A DNA stretch of 51,715 nucleotides. Source: an uncultured Armatimonadota bacterium (GTDB taxonomy: Bacteria > Armatimonadota > Armatimonadia > Armatimonadales > Armatimonadaceae). This document shows positions 26,204-35,534 of the stretch, piece by piece; positions within the stretch are counted from its first letter, which is position 1, and each line of letters begins with the position of its first letter. The position numbers and the translations under genes are program-made. Below the pieces are notes generated by a model. It saw only the letters and a program-made list of their open reading frames with translations. It was not told the origin of the DNA and did no database searches. Location: contig CAIVZM010000009.1 in NCBI GenBank assembly GCA_903910385.1, positions 1 through 51,715 of the forward strand. Reading direction: 5' to 3'.

Positions 26204-27009
26204 TATTCGCTTCTCTGTCCATCTACAGGTTTCCCCGGCGCGAAAGGTTGCCATTTTGCGAATTCACGTACGAAAGCGACAACTTCCCTACTGGTAGCTG
26301 CCAGAATCGCTTCCCCTTTTTCGGCAGTCGCAAGTTCGGGATGCAACAGCGCCCCGGATGCGGTCAATTGATCGAAGGCGCGAATCACATCCACCCGACT
26401 GGGAACGCTTTCCTCCGGGCAATAAAAATCGGAGGTGAACGGAATCGCCGATCCTGCGGCTTTTTCCATATCCACCAGTTCGGGGCGAAGCCGAAGGATA
26501 ATGCTCGTTTCCTGCTCGCAGGCATGAGTTACCATCTTTGCGCTCAGGCTGTCGATTGCGCTAATTGAATCCTTTCCGATTTGCCACCAGCTACTGAATA
26601 CAAGCCACAGATCAGGCTTGTCACGATGCCTGAGGTGAACGTTGTAGACAGCCAGTTTGGCTGGGACGATGTTTCCGCCATGCGCGTTCAGCAAAAAGAT
26701 TCGACGGAAACCGCCGCCGATCAAACTTTCGATAATATCTTCCAGAACCTTCACATAGATATTGGCGGACAGGCTGACCGTACCGGGAAAGGCGCGATGG
26801 TGATCGCTGGAACCGATCCACAATGTCGGAAGAAAAAGCGCTTCGTCCCCGAGTTCCGCTTCGGCGCGACGGGCTATTTCCGTACCGATCATCGTATCGG
26901 TCAGTAACGGGAGATGATAACCGTGTTGTTCAAAGGCGGCGATAGTAACCACCACCACTTTTTCAGTGATTTCCTTCGCTTCCGGCCATTTCCGTTCACC
27001 AAGTTGCAT
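26203..27009 (-). CDS. Creatininase-family amidohydrolase
   Basis: This 268-residue enzyme has the metal ligands of the creatininase fold: E and H in AFEQHGYHLPLLTDT (Glu, His, Asp), HRAFPGTVS, LNAHGGN and VTHACEQETS with the second-shell Glu and His. Relatives hydrolyse creatinine, mycofactocin precursors or formamide-type amides, so the substrate is open. It is translationally coupled to the GH26 gene (1-base overlap). A GGA ribosome site precedes the ATG. Confidence 0.9.
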   Translation of the reverse strand: MQLGERKWPEAKEITEKVVVVTIAAFEQHGYHLPLLTDTMIGTEIARRAEAELGDEALFLPTLWIGSSDHHRAFPGTVSLSANIYVKVLEDIIESLIGGGFRRIFLLNAHGGNIVPAKLAVYNVHLRHRDKPDLWLVFSSWWQIGKDSISAIDSLSAKMVTHACEQETSIILRLRPELVDMEKAAGSAIPFTSDFYCPEESVPSRVDVIRAFDQLTASGALLHPELATAEKGEAILAATSREVVAFVREFAKWQPFAPGKPVDGQRSE

Positions 27010-27044
27010 GTCATACGATTCCTTTCACTGCCTGATTCCCTGCA

Positions 27045-29108
27045 CTAACGCCCTGCAATAAGTGGAGCGATCAACAAACTCACAACGCTCATTACTTTGA
27101 TCAGAATAGCCACCGCAGGACCTGATGTATCCTTGAACGGATCCCCGACCGTATCGCCGACAACCGCCGCCTTGTGCGCCTCACTACCCTTTTTCTGCCC
27201 CTCCATACTCCCGCTTTCGATATACTTCTTGGCGTTATCCCAGGCGCCGCCGGAGTTCGCCATAAAGAGAGACATGGTGGAGCCTACGGCAAGCGCACCT
27301 GCAAGCAAACCAGCTAGAGTTTCCGCGCCGAAAATGAATCCAGTCAGAACCGGGGCGAATAGCGCGATTGATCCGGGAAGAATCATTTCCTTCAACGCGG
27401 AAGTAGTCGCTATATCGACGATATGTGCGGGTTCCGGGTCTGCATCCCCATCTATCAAGCCCTTAATCTCCCGAAACTGACGAGCAATTTCCTGAACGAT
27501 TTTTTCCGCCGCGTGCCCTACCGCCTGCATGGTAGTCGAAGCGACCAGAAACGGTAAAATCGCCCCCAGTAGGATGCCTACCATTATGCGAGCGTCCGTC
27601 AACTGCAGAAGCATTTGCGTTCCGCCACGAGCCTGAGTGATTTCCAGACTGAATGCAGAGAACAGGGCGATAACCGTCAGGGTGGCGGAACCGATCGCAT
27701 ACCCTTTTCCAATCGCCGCCGTGGTATTACCCACCGCATCGAGTTCATCCGTGATTGCACGCACTTCCGGACCGAGAGCCGCCATTTCCGAGATACCACC
27801 CGCATTATCCGAAATAGGGCCGTAGGCATCGACCGTCATCACAATCGCCGTTCCTGCCAGCATCCCTACCGCCGCCAGAGCGATTCCATAAAGCCCTAAA
27901 AGCGAATTAGATACCAGGGCGACTGCGGAGACGACGACCATCGGCAGAGCGACGCTCTCCATTCCAATCGCCAATCCCTTGATAAGGTTGGTCGCCGGAC
28001 CGGAAAGCGAAGCCACCGCGATACGATGCACGGGTCGCGCGGCAGTGTAATACTCCGTGATCAGGCCAATCAACGCGCCGCCGACCGCTCCTGCCGCCAG
28101 CGCCGCCGTAATCGCCTGCGTTGCGCCCAGATACGGCATAGCGATAGCAGAAACGGCGGTCAGGATCAGCGGAGGAGCGATCAAGCAGGCACGTAGTACC
28201 AGTGCGGGCTTGACGCGCCGAAGCGAACGCGCCATAAAGATTCCCAGAATGCTGACGGCAAGACCGAGACCGGAAAGCGTCAGAGGGAGAGCCACCGCCA
28301 GCATTCGCACCTTGTCCGGCGCCATGGTATCGACCGCGACCGCTTTGAGCGTCGCTGCATCCGCCGTCGCGGCAATGGCGATTGCAGCGACGATAGCGGC
28401 AACCATAGATTCATAGATATCGGCGCCCATGCCAGCGACATCGCCGACATTATCGCCAACATTATCTGCGATTGTTCCCGGATTACGAGGATCATCTTCA
28501 GGAATGCCCTGAACTACTTTTCCGGCGATATCTGAGCCAACATCCGCCGCCTTCGTATATATTCCGCCCCCCACACGGGCGAACAGCGCAATGGAACTTG
28601 CGCCGACAGCAAAAGCATGGAGGTATAAGCTCATCGTCTTTATATCGGTGAACACGAAGAATATCAGGCACAGACCGAGAAGTCCCAACCCCGCGACCGA
28701 AAGCCCCATGACAGCCCCGCCATCGAGGGCAGTCAATAATGCGTTCGGCTTGCTTCCCAGTCGCGCCGCTTCCGTCGTGCGAACATTGGCATATGTGGCG
28801 GATTTCATGCCAAAAAAACCGGCTAGCAGGGAAAGGAACGCCCCCAGTAAAAATGTGAGACCGGCGCCAATCCCCAACTGCCATGCCATGAGCGCGAAAA
28901 CAACCAGCGAGTAAAGGGCGAGAATCTTATACTCACGCGACAGGAACGCCATTGCCCCTTCGCGGACATATCCGGCGATCCGGTTCATCGCCTCGTTACC
29001 AGAGGGAAGATTACGAACCCGTAAATAAAAGAAGAGCGCCAGTCCCAGTCCGATAACGCCAACGCCCGGGGTAAACCCCATCCAGAGCGGCCCTAATACT
29101 TCCGCCAA
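27045..29108 (-). CDS. hppA: Membrane-bound proton/sodium-translocating pyrophosphatase, K+-dependent type
   Basis: A 687-residue polytopic pump that hydrolyses PPi to drive ions across the membrane. The PPi site is seen in [37 protein letters not shown] and the second acidic block [33 protein letters not shown] has Ala where K+-independent enzymes carry Lys, which indicates the K+-dependent subfamily by established sequence rules. The frame is open to 29309, but residues there are charged and unlike any family N-terminus. The TTG at 29108 has GGGAGG just upstream and gives the usual length. It salvages energy from PPi made by Acs and others. Confidence 0.95.
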   Translation of the reverse strand: MAEVLGPLWMGFTPGVGVIGLGLALFFYLRVRNLPSGNEAMNRIAGYVREGAMAFLSREYKILALYSLVVFALMAWQLGIGAGLTFLLGAFLSLLAGFFGMKSATYANVRTTEAARLGSKPNALLTALDGGAVMGLSVAGLGLLGLCLIFFVFTDIKTMSLYLHAFAVGASSIALFARVGGGIYTKAADVGSDIAGKVVQGIPEDDPRNPGTIADNVGDNVGDVAGMGADIYESMVAAIVAAIAIAATADAATLKAVAVDTMAPDKVRMLAVALPLTLSGLGLAVSILGIFMARSLRRVKPALVLRACLIAPPLILTAVSAIAMPYLGATQAITAALAAGAVGGALIGLITEYYTAARPVHRIAVASLSGPATNLIKGLAIGMESVALPMVVVSAVALVSNSLLGLYGIALAAVGMLAGTAIVMTVDAYGPISDNAGGISEMAALGPEVRAITDELDAVGNTTAAIGKGYAIGSATLTVIALFSAFSLEITQARGGTQMLLQLTDARIMVGILLGAILPFLVASTTMQAVGHAAEKIVQEIARQFREIKGLIDGDADPEPAHIVDIATTSALKEMILPGSIALFAPVLTGFIFGAETLAGLLAGALAVGSTMSLFMANSGGAWDNAKKYIESGSMEGQKKGSEAHKAAVVGDTVGDPFKDTSGPAVAILIKVMSVVSLLIAPLIAGR

Positions 29109-29409
29109 AACATCCTCCCAGTTGAGAAAACGGGAAGAGACGATGAAACTGACTTTTTGCCGTTTCGCCTGAATTCCGCTCTCACACTCTCTATCCCTTG
29201 ATTCCTGAGTTGCTGTGACGCCGGGGGGCAGCGGGCGGCGGGAGTCCGATTCCCAAGACCTGTTGCGGCCAAAAAGCGGAGTGGCGCCCTTCATCGGAAG
29301 CCACAGCAAACCTGTTGAATGCTGTCAGTATAGCCGAAAACAGTCTCAAAAGAAAGGGAGCAAAACATGAATTCCGATAAAAAACGCGAAGAAACGAAAG
29401 GAAACGAAC
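29109..29409. other. Spacer between add-like gene and hppA, possible small ORF
   Basis: This 301-base gap holds no firm gene. On the plus strand a 40-codon frame begins at ATG 29367 with GGGAG 6 bases upstream and starts MNSDKKREETKGNEPI; it runs to 29489, antisense to the end of the deaminase gene. It could be a real tiny basic protein or chance. No terminator hairpin is clear. Confidence 0.3.
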
Positions 29410-30414
29410 CTATTTTACGGTCAACCCGCTCTCCACCTTTGAAAATGCGGCGCGGTAGCCTGCGGCAGCATAATGCAGGATATCGTTGAAGTGAAATACA
29501 TCGGCGCGAACGAGACGCTCGTATTCATTGACAATTTTACCCACTTCTCCATGGAGCGCGGGATTATCCGTGGCGACCGTGATTTCTACGCCCGCGTGCT
29601 GACAACGCTCGAAAACAGGACGTAACTCGGCGATATCACGCAAGGTGTTCGTTCGCAGATACGTCATCGGGCAGACTTCCAGACAGATGCGGCGTTCCGC
29701 CAGTTCGGGAAGCAATTCGGCATGATGCAGAGCAATTTGAATTCCATGCCCGATACGATCCAGTAATGGAAGCAGTTGCGGATGCACATCTTCAGGGTCT
29801 GATTCAGCAAGGTGTGCGGTGGTCTTCAACCCTTTCGCTTTCGCCGCTTCGTATAGTTCACGCCACTCGGAAGGGGTCGGGCCTCCGGGTTGATACGGTC
29901 CCGCCAGGTCTATCGCCACCACTTCAGGCGTTTGCGCCGCCAATTCTACAATCGCCCGGTTCAATTGCGGCGTAAAGCCCCGATCCATGCAGAGAATGAA
30001 TGCTGTTTGTATGGGAAATTCGGTTCGCGCCGCCAGAATCACCTGACGCGTCACTTCCCCCATCAACGCCCGCCGTTCCGCATCGGGGAGCGATGCAGGC
30101 GTTCGTTTGTAGGGATTGAAGCGTAGTTCCAGATAATCGACTGATTCAAACACCGCCGCGCCTCGCACCGCTCGATGCGTGAAGTAGGGAATATCTTCCG
30201 CCTGCAACGCTTCCACCAGATGATGCACGGTCAGGTAATCGTCGAGGTCTTTGAAGGGTCGATCAAACTCATGCTTAAAATCCTCATAAGTTGCAAAACG
30301 CGCTTGCAATCGTGCGCTTTCCGCTGTGTGGATACCGTGACGGGTAATATAGCCCCATAAAATCCGCGGATGCGTAGCCCCGCCGAGATGCCGATGTAGA
30401 TCAGGAAAATTCAT
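29410..30414 (-). CDS. Adenosine deaminase-like metal-dependent hydrolase
   Basis: This 334-residue protein has the amidohydrolase barrel: LHRHLGGA (H-x-H metal site), TTAHLAESDPED for the third His and catalytic Glu, DRIGHGIQI, LEVCPMTYLRTNT for purine binding, and ITVATDNPALHG at the end. True adenosine deaminases have Asp-Asp-Pro in the last motif; here the second Asp is Asn, so the substrate may be a modified purine nucleoside or aminodeoxyfutalosine rather than adenosine. The start MNFPDLHRH at 30414 fits the family; a TTG at 30438 is the outer limit. Confidence 0.85.
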   Translation of the reverse strand: MNFPDLHRHLGGATHPRILWGYITRHGIHTAESARLQARFATYEDFKHEFDRPFKDLDDYLTVHHLVEALQAEDIPYFTHRAVRGAAVFESVDYLELRFNPYKRTPASLPDAERRALMGEVTRQVILAARTEFPIQTAFILCMDRGFTPQLNRAIVELAAQTPEVVAIDLAGPYQPGGPTPSEWRELYEAAKAKGLKTTAHLAESDPEDVHPQLLPLLDRIGHGIQIALHHAELLPELAERRICLEVCPMTYLRTNTLRDIAELRPVFERCQHAGVEITVATDNPALHGEVGKIVNEYERLVRADVFHFNDILHYAAAGYRAAFSKVESGLTVK

Positions 30415-30562
30415 TCGTCGCCTATCGTCGCCTAACAAAGCCTATTATACGATACCGTCCCCTGCCCTTATTTACGTGTTCTCTTTAGCCAGGAAGGATT
30501 CCCCGAATGAAAGCGGAATACAAACAGCATTAATCCTTTTCAATGCACATACGAGGCTAATC

Positions 30563-31357
30563 TTGAGCAATGAACGCTATTGGGCGCATCAGTCTGCGCC
30601 CGACGAACAAATCACCGAGTGGGTGGAGCAGTTTCACCGTGATGGTTTCCTGCTTATCCCGAATGTCTTGACGCCGGAAATGGTGGAGGAACTGAAGGCC
30701 GATCTCGATAGCGCTCTGGCGACGAATCAGGATAACGGGAGCGGCGTCATCGAACTTCATTGCCGTATATTCGAAAATAGCGCCATGAACTTGAGCCTTT
30801 TCGACATGGAACCAATTGTCACCTTTGCAGAACGGCTGATCAACACGACAACCCATGTCGTCCATAATAATTCGTTCAGGACGCCGCTCGGAAAAGGAAT
30901 AACCACCTGGCATCAGGACGACCCGCCTCATTTTCTGGTAACGGAAGGCGAACCGCCGAAGAACATTCGTCTTCCCGTATTGCTTTTTACCGCGAACTAC
31001 TATCTGACCGATGTTCTGACGCCCGAATACGGACCGACCCAGTGCATACCCGGATCGCACCTTTTTGGCGCATCACCCCCCGGAAGCATGGAAGGGACGA
31101 AATGGGAAAAGGATATTGTTTCCTGTTGCGGTCCCGCCGGGAGCGTCGTCTTATTCAATAATCAGGTATGGCATCGCGGCGGGCCGAATCTGAGCGACCG
31201 GGTGCGATACATGACGCAAATCAGCTATGGGCGACGGATGGTAGGTCACTTCTACTACCCCTTCATGAACTACCAGATGCCAGCGCATTGTTACGAAAAC
31301 GCCAACCCGCGTCTGAAGCGTCTGCTCGGGTTCCTTCCTTCCGGAGCGTACGGATAA
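30563..31357 (+). CDS. Phytanoyl-CoA dioxygenase (PhyH) family protein
   Basis: This 264-residue 2-oxoglutarate/Fe(II) oxygenase has FHRDGFLLIPNVL at the start, the metal pair in TTWHQDDPPH (H-x-D) near residue 118, GPTQCIPGSHLFG, and the distal His in VWHRGGPNLS followed by the Arg that binds 2-oxoglutarate. Such enzymes hydroxylate lipids or secondary metabolites; the substrate is open. The TTG at 30563 has GAGG 6 bases before it, and the protein then begins MSNERYWAH; the frame itself opens at a GTG at 30476. Confidence 0.85.
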   Translation: MSNERYWAHQSAPDEQITEWVEQFHRDGFLLIPNVLTPEMVEELKADLDSALATNQDNGSGVIELHCRIFENSAMNLSLFDMEPIVTFAERLINTTTHVVHNNSFRTPLGKGITTWHQDDPPHFLVTEGEPPKNIRLPVLLFTANYYLTDVLTPEYGPTQCIPGSHLFGASPPGSMEGTKWEKDIVSCCGPAGSVVLFNNQVWHRGGPNLSDRVRYMTQISYGRRMVGHFYYPFMNYQMPAHCYENANPRLKRLLGFLPSGAYG

Positions 31358-31391
31358 ATCGGGTAGTATCAGATCGCTTCGAAAGAGATAT

Positions 31392-31988
31392 TCAATCGTT
31401 GAGCGCGGCTTGTAGATTAGTCAGGGAATTCGTCTGCACAACGGAGTGCAACGATTCTCCGTGCGAATCCATAGTGACAATGACCGGGAAGTCTTTGACT
31501 CGGAATATCCAGATAGCTTCCGGCGCCCCGAATTCCTCCAGGAAAACGCCTTCCACCCCTTGAATCGCATCTGCATACACCTGTGCCGCCCCGCCTACCG
31601 CGTGAAGATACACGGCGCCGAACTGCTTGCAGGCGTCAAGCGTCTTTTTCCCCATGCCGCCCTTGCCAATGACGCCGCGTATGCCGAACTTCTCGATAAT
31701 CCCCGCCTGATAGGGTTCTTCTCGAATGGAAGTGGTCGGCCCTGCCGCAGTTACCGTAAACTGACGCGTTCCGTCGGCGCCTACCGATTCGATAACCACC
31801 GGACCACAGTGATAAACGATTGCACCTGTCAGGTCAACGCCTTCCGGCAGTTCCCCACCCCCCGCCAGATACTTGTGGACAGCGTCACGCCCGGTGTACA
31901 GGAGCCCGGTAATTGTCACTTCGTCCCCTGCCCGAAGCGATCGGGCTGTAGCCTCGTCCAACGGCGTCGTTATCGCGACCTGCGCCAT
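31392..31988 (-). CDS. Class I fumarate hydratase / L-tartrate dehydratase beta subunit
   Basis: This 198-residue protein corresponds to the C-terminal swivelling domain of class I fumarases (FumA C-terminus, TtdB, archaeal FumB). Landmarks are LRAGDEVTITGLLYTGRDA, VYHCGPV, TAAGPTTSIREEPY, the substrate motif VIGKGGMGKKT and MDSHGESLH. It needs an alpha subunit with a 4Fe-4S cluster to hydrate fumarate to malate or dehydrate tartrate. No alpha gene is adjacent on either side, so it must be encoded elsewhere. Confidence 0.92.
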   Translation of the reverse strand: MAQVAITTPLDEATARSLRAGDEVTITGLLYTGRDAVHKYLAGGGELPEGVDLTGAIVYHCGPVVIESVGADGTRQFTVTAAGPTTSIREEPYQAGIIEKFGIRGVIGKGGMGKKTLDACKQFGAVYLHAVGGAAQVYADAIQGVEGVFLEEFGAPEAIWIFRVKDFPVIVTMDSHGESLHSVVQTNSLTNLQAALND

Positions 31989-31993
31989 AATGA

Positions 31994-32143
31994 TTATCCT
32001 TCCACAACAATATACATCGCATTCGGCGGAAGCTTTACCGTGAAGGTTCTGTTAGCGCCACCACCCTTTTGTACCATTATTTCACGAACCGGGTAACCTG
32101 CAGCATCAGTAAGGAACGCTTTTTTCTGTGACCAATTGTTCAA
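31994..32143 (-). pseudogene. Possible 3' gene remnant or tiny ORF
   Basis: A frame of 49 codons from a TTG at 32143 to the stop at 31994 reads LNNWSQKKAFLTDAAGYPV and ends LPPNAMYIVVEG, with coding-like composition and a beta-rich ending as in the last domain of a larger enzyme. It starts just after the terminator of the PEP-CTERM gene and stops 6 bases before the fumarase subunit. There is no ribosome site. It may be the tail of a gene lost by deletion. Confidence 0.35.
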
Positions 32144-32162
32144 GAGACGGCAATGATGATCA

Positions 32163-32200
32163 CAAAAAAAGAAGGGGGACGTATTTACGCTCCCCCTTCT
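32163..32200 (-). terminator. Terminator of the PEP-CTERM gene
   Basis: AGAAGGGGGA and its complement TCCCCCTTCT form a 10-bp stem with an 11-base loop, followed on the minus strand by a run of seven T. It starts 30 bases after the stop at 32230. Confidence 0.88.
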
Positions 32201-32229
32201 TACACGAACTTATCTGTCTATTACGACTC

Positions 32230-33066
32230 TTACGATCTGCGCCGCAGACGAATCGCGCCAAGAACCGTCGCGCCCAGCGCAATCAGACCCAGCGTTCCCG
32301 GTTCCGGAGCCGAAGCGACCGGCCCGCTGATCACCAGGGAAGGTACATAATTGCCGCCCGCATCCTGAGAAAATTTATAGAATCCCGTTTCAGCGCCGGG
32401 ATTGGAACTGGTGAATGAAACGAGTTTGCTATAATCGTCGACGATACCATTCGGGTAAGCCGAAGGGGCGCTAAAACTTCCGTTACCGGCATCCATGCCG
32501 ACAGTCGCATCCCCGCCAACCGGAATACCTACCATTTTGCGGTAGGAAAAAGCGATATCGTTCTTCTTAAAACTGTTAGGACCGATGGTGACATCCCCGC
32601 CGAACAGCGCAATTTGAAACTGCGCTTCACCGCCTCCGGTCTGGTTTTTATGGACCAGATAGGTAACAGAATAAAAGTTGGTTCCTTTATTCTCGATAAT
32701 AGCGTCTTCCGGTCGACTGAGAATCAGATCGTCCCATGCCCCGGCGATACGATGAATCGAACCCGAAGTGGGTAAAGTTACGTTCGCCGGAGATACATTG
32801 GCAGTCGTCTCTACCGGGTCGGTTTTACGGACGTGCAGGAAGCCGTTGGTGGTGACATTGATACCGGAGCGAGTCACATCGAAGAAATCGTAGCTGAATC
32901 CTGTACTCCGGACAGCATAACCGTTATCGAGGTCGGAGAGAAACGGTCTTAAATCCGTTCCACCAGTCGTATCGATTAAAAAATCTCCCGCGTGTGCGGT
33001 TGTGGCAAGGCTAAAAAGACACAGCGATGCGAGCGCAATTCCGACTTTTCCATAGGTTGAGCGCAT
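32230..33066 (-). CDS. PEP-CTERM sorting-domain exported protein
   Basis: A 278-residue exported protein with a signal peptide ending near AHAGD (residue 27). The C-terminus has PEPGTLGLIALGATVLG followed by RLRRRS, the PEP-CTERM sorting signal cut by exosortase in the membrane, which links it to the extracellular or exopolysaccharide space. The middle is a beta-sandwich rich in Gly, Asn and Thr, with no recognised catalytic motif. No exosortase gene is in view. A terminator follows directly. Confidence 0.88.
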   Translation of the reverse strand: MRSTYGKVGIALASLCLFSLATTAHAGDFLIDTTGGTDLRPFLSDLDNGYAVRSTGFSYDFFDVTRSGINVTTNGFLHVRKTDPVETTANVSPANVTLPTSGSIHRIAGAWDDLILSRPEDAIIENKGTNFYSVTYLVHKNQTGGGEAQFQIALFGGDVTIGPNSFKKNDIAFSYRKMVGIPVGGDATVGMDAGNGSFSAPSAYPNGIVDDYSKLVSFTSSNPGAETGFYKFSQDAGGNYVPSLVISGPVASAPEPGTLGLIALGATVLGAIRLRRRS

Positions 33067-33225
33067 AATTGTCCCTCGTGTTTCTGCCTGATTATCGAAA
33101 TCAAGGAAGTGTAGGAAGTGTAATAGATTTGATCAGTCAATCTTCATTGTTTGACAAAACATTTGTTAAGAAAGACTTCAACTAGTATACCTGCGTACAT
33201 TCATGAAATACGCAGAATTTGAAAA

Positions 33226-33735
33226 TTAACGAGAAATGTTACAGGAAAGAGGCTGTCCGTTTTCGTAGGGCATCACCCCATGAAAGGGACGCGCATCCTC
33301 ATCGAATACCATTGAAAGGAAAAACCTATCACCGGGCCACAGGTTTAGTTCGTCACCCAGCAGCTGTGTGACGGGAGCCCAGAAAAGCGTCCCTTCCGCA
33401 TTTTTCTCCAGCGGCGTTCCGGACCAATCCGTAATCAGGAAAATAAATCCAAACCAGTCTTCACCGTTCTTGCCGAATCCGGGCCAGGAGAGCGTACCAC
33501 GCAATGTCATATCGGAGACTTCGATGGCTGCCTCTTCGCATATCTCACGCTTCATACCGGCAGCCACATCCTCCAGCGGTTCCAGTTTTCCGCCGAGTCC
33601 GTTACACTTTCCGAAAGCGAGATCGTCCGGGCGGGCGTCCCTGCGAATCAGCAGGACTTCGGTTCTATCCGGGGAAAGGATATAACCCAGAGTGGCGAGG
33701 ATTGGCGTGTAAGGCATTCGCTTCGGAGCAGGCAT
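33226..33735 (-). CDS. Nudix hydrolase (MutT-like)
   Basis: A 169-residue enzyme with the complete Nudix box: GGKLEPLEDVAAG followed by MKREICEEAAIEV (G-x5-E-x7-R-E-x2-E-E). The region before it, VLLIRRDARPDDLAFGKCNG, and the WFGFIFLITDW strand resemble 8-oxo-dGTP diphosphatases of the MTH1 type. It probably hydrolyses oxidised or non-canonical nucleoside triphosphates. ATG 33735 overlaps the esterase stop by one base (TGATG) and AGGAAG lies 8 bases upstream, so translation is coupled; the frame up to 33771 reads into the upstream gene. Confidence 0.93.
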   Translation of the reverse strand: MPAPKRMPYTPILATLGYILSPDRTEVLLIRRDARPDDLAFGKCNGLGGKLEPLEDVAAGMKREICEEAAIEVSDMTLRGTLSWPGFGKNGEDWFGFIFLITDWSGTPLEKNAEGTLFWAPVTQLLGDELNLWPGDRFFLSMVFDEDARPFHGVMPYENGQPLSCNISR

Positions 33736-34571
33736 CAAATGAACTTCCTGCTTTTCATCCATGCCGCGCATTGCGCCGGCCAGGCAGACAACACCGGATC
33801 ATCGCCGCCAAGTCCGATGCCATGCTGTCCCTTCTCATAGATTTGCATGGCGAAGGGAACCCCCGCCTTCGCAAGCGCGGATGCGAACGACAGGCTGTTT
33901 TGAACCGGCACAGCGGTATCTTCGACCGTATGCAACAGGAACGTCGGCGATGTCTGCGGCGTTACTCTGCTATCGGTGGACATCTTCCGCACCAGCGCAG
34001 GCGAGGGAGTCGTTCCCAGAAGATTATTACGTGAGCCGATATGGGCGGCAGATCCTTCAAGCTGGATGACCGGGTAGCACAGTACAGCTATATCAGGACG
34101 TGACGACTGTCGTTCCACCGGGTCGGGGTCTCGTCGGCGCCCCCGGTCAAACATCGTCGCCGCACAGGAAGCCAGGTGTCCCCCCGCAGAAAATCCCAGG
34201 ACGCCGATTCGGTTCGGGTCTATCTCCCACTGGGTGGCGCCAGAACGTACCAGACGAATGGCGCGAGCGACATCATACTGCATCGACGGGTAGCGATAGC
34301 GCGGCGCAAGACGATATTTCAGCGTGAACGCCGTGATTCCCAGAGAATTGAGCCATACCGCAATCGGTTCACGTTCATGTGCTGCGTGCATTCCGTATCC
34401 TCCGCCGGGACAGACCACCACAGCCGCGCCATTCGGACGCACAGGACGAAAGGGCGTAATGGTTGGAGTATCTTCGTCACCGGTTCCGAGAGCGGTTGGA
34501 ACTTGACCGGTAGGCCAGAGCGGTATAGGGTTATCAGGTCTCATAGATTTTGCGTAGTTACCGAAATACAT
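33735..34571 (-). CDS. Alpha/beta hydrolase, acetyl-xylan-esterase/BD-FAE type
   Basis: A serine hydrolase of 278 residues with the oxyanion segment VVVCPGGGYGMHA, the nucleophile GFSAGGHLAS, the acid Asp in HTVEDTAVP and the His in YEKGQHGIGLG. This set is typical of intracellular carbohydrate acetyl-esterases that take short acyl groups off sugars. There is no signal peptide. The start is uncertain: ATGs at 34571 and 34544 are both plausible and neither has a clear ribosome site. It is coupled to the Nudix gene downstream. Confidence 0.88.
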   Translation of the reverse strand: MYFGNYAKSMRPDNPIPLWPTGQVPTALGTGDEDTPTITPFRPVRPNGAAVVVCPGGGYGMHAAHEREPIAVWLNSLGITAFTLKYRLAPRYRYPSMQYDVARAIRLVRSGATQWEIDPNRIGVLGFSAGGHLASCAATMFDRGRRRDPDPVERQSSRPDIAVLCYPVIQLEGSAAHIGSRNNLLGTTPSPALVRKMSTDSRVTPQTSPTFLLHTVEDTAVPVQNSLSFASALAKAGVPFAMQIYEKGQHGIGLGGDDPVLSAWPAQCAAWMKSRKFI

Positions 34572-34718
34572 GGCGCGTCGGGATATGACATATCGTACAA
34601 AAGACAGGCTCAAAAAGTTTTGCCTTTTCGACACGGTTGTATCTTAGCGTCTATGATGTATGATTCCTTCGTCACATCGTCAACAATGATATTTCGGGCT
34701 TGTTGTGCGGTATACTGT

Positions 34719-34756
34719 CGGCGGTGAGTTTCATTGCGAGACGTCGCGACCCGCCG
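34719..34756 (+). promoter_or_regulatory. Structured 5' leader of SMR gene
   Basis: CGGCGG (34719-34724) pairs with CCGCCG (34751-34756), enclosing a second small stem GCGA/TCGC with loop GACG. A TATACT element lies at 34711-34716. SMR genes are often controlled by guanidine riboswitches, but the sequence does not fit the known classes well, so I record only a structured leader. Confidence 0.35.
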
Positions 34757-34782
34757 TAGAGAGCATGGAGTAAGTTTTAACA

Positions 34783-35106
34783 GTGCACTGGGTTCTACTG
34801 ATTCTGGCTATTGTTTTTGAAGTTATAGCGGTGCTTTGCATGAAAGCGTCCGAGGGCTTTAAGCGGCTGGAATTTTTGATTCCAATGGGTATTTGCTATG
34901 CCATTTGCTTCGGGTTGCTCACTATTGCCGTCAAGCGGTTAGACATCGGCATGACTTACGCTATCTGGAGCGGAATCGGCACGGCGCTCATCGCCGTCGG
35001 CAGCGTCGCCTTTTTCCGAGAATCCATGAACCCCATCAAAGCGGCGTCTATTATCCTGATTATTCTGGGCGTCGCCGGCCTCAATCTCAGCAGCAAGATG
35101 CACTGA
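34783..35106 (+). CDS. Small multidrug resistance (SMR) family exporter
   Basis: A 107-residue protein with four membrane helices. FEVIAVLCMKASEGFKRL carries the essential membrane glutamate in helix 1, and TYAIWSGIGTALIAVG is the family signature. The latter (AIWSG) is closer to EmrE/Qac-type drug exporters than to guanidinium exporters (AVWTG). It works as an antiparallel homodimer exchanging protons for cationic compounds. The GTG start at 34783 has GGAG 12 bases upstream. It is a single gene closed by a strong terminator. Confidence 0.95.
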   Translation: MHWVLLILAIVFEVIAVLCMKASEGFKRLEFLIPMGICYAICFGLLTIAVKRLDIGMTYAIWSGIGTALIAVGSVAFFRESMNPIKAASIILIILGVAGLNLSSKMH

Positions 35107-35138
35107 GCTTTCAGACTGATTCAAGCGCCAGAGCATTC

Positions 35139-35176
35139 AAGGCTGTAATGACTGTTTGATCATTACAGCCTTTTAT
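35139..35176 (+). terminator. Terminator of SMR gene
   Basis: A perfect 13-bp stem AAGGCTGTAATGA with its complement, 8-base loop, followed by TTTAT. Confidence 0.88.
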
Positions 35177-35534
35177 CATTTGCGGAAGCGAATTTCCCAT
35201 TAGACCAGCATCCTTTGCGGCCTGTTCGAGGGCGCTGTTGAGGGTGGGGCGGTAGCTGCCGCCGAAGCGGACAGCACGAAAAACAAGGCGGTTGCCACCG
35301 AAGCCGTCAAAACGGTGGAAATGGCTATCGAGGAATCGACGAAGTTCGTTTTTCTTCTCAAGGTCCTCCATTATTCAGAAAGCGCGTTAGGAAGTAACCG
35401 TGCTCGCTTCGCTATCGCCCAAGATATAGGGCAACCTTCGGAAAGCGTCTTCCCAAACCGCTCCGGGCGATTCCATTTGCGGGAATCGCCCGTAGGGTAT
35501 TTGTCTGAAGATTGCCTGAGAAACGATTTTAGGA
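35177..35534. other. Gap between SMR gene and PEP-CTERM metalloprotease
   Basis: No convincing gene. A minus-strand 86-codon frame (35111-35371) has soluble composition, but its last 20 codons are made of the SMR terminator, so I do not accept it. A hairpin CGGGCGATTCC with its complement (35464-35492) lies about 40 bases after the metalloprotease stop and probably ends that transcript. Confidence 0.5.
35464..35492 (-). terminator. Hairpin downstream of the metalloprotease gene
   Basis: An 11-bp perfect stem with a 7-base loop, without a T run on the minus strand. Confidence 0.55.

Noticed and set aside
35111-35371. 86-codon minus-strand frame
   Set aside because: Its end is made of the SMR terminator hairpin and it has no ribosome site, so it is probably chance.
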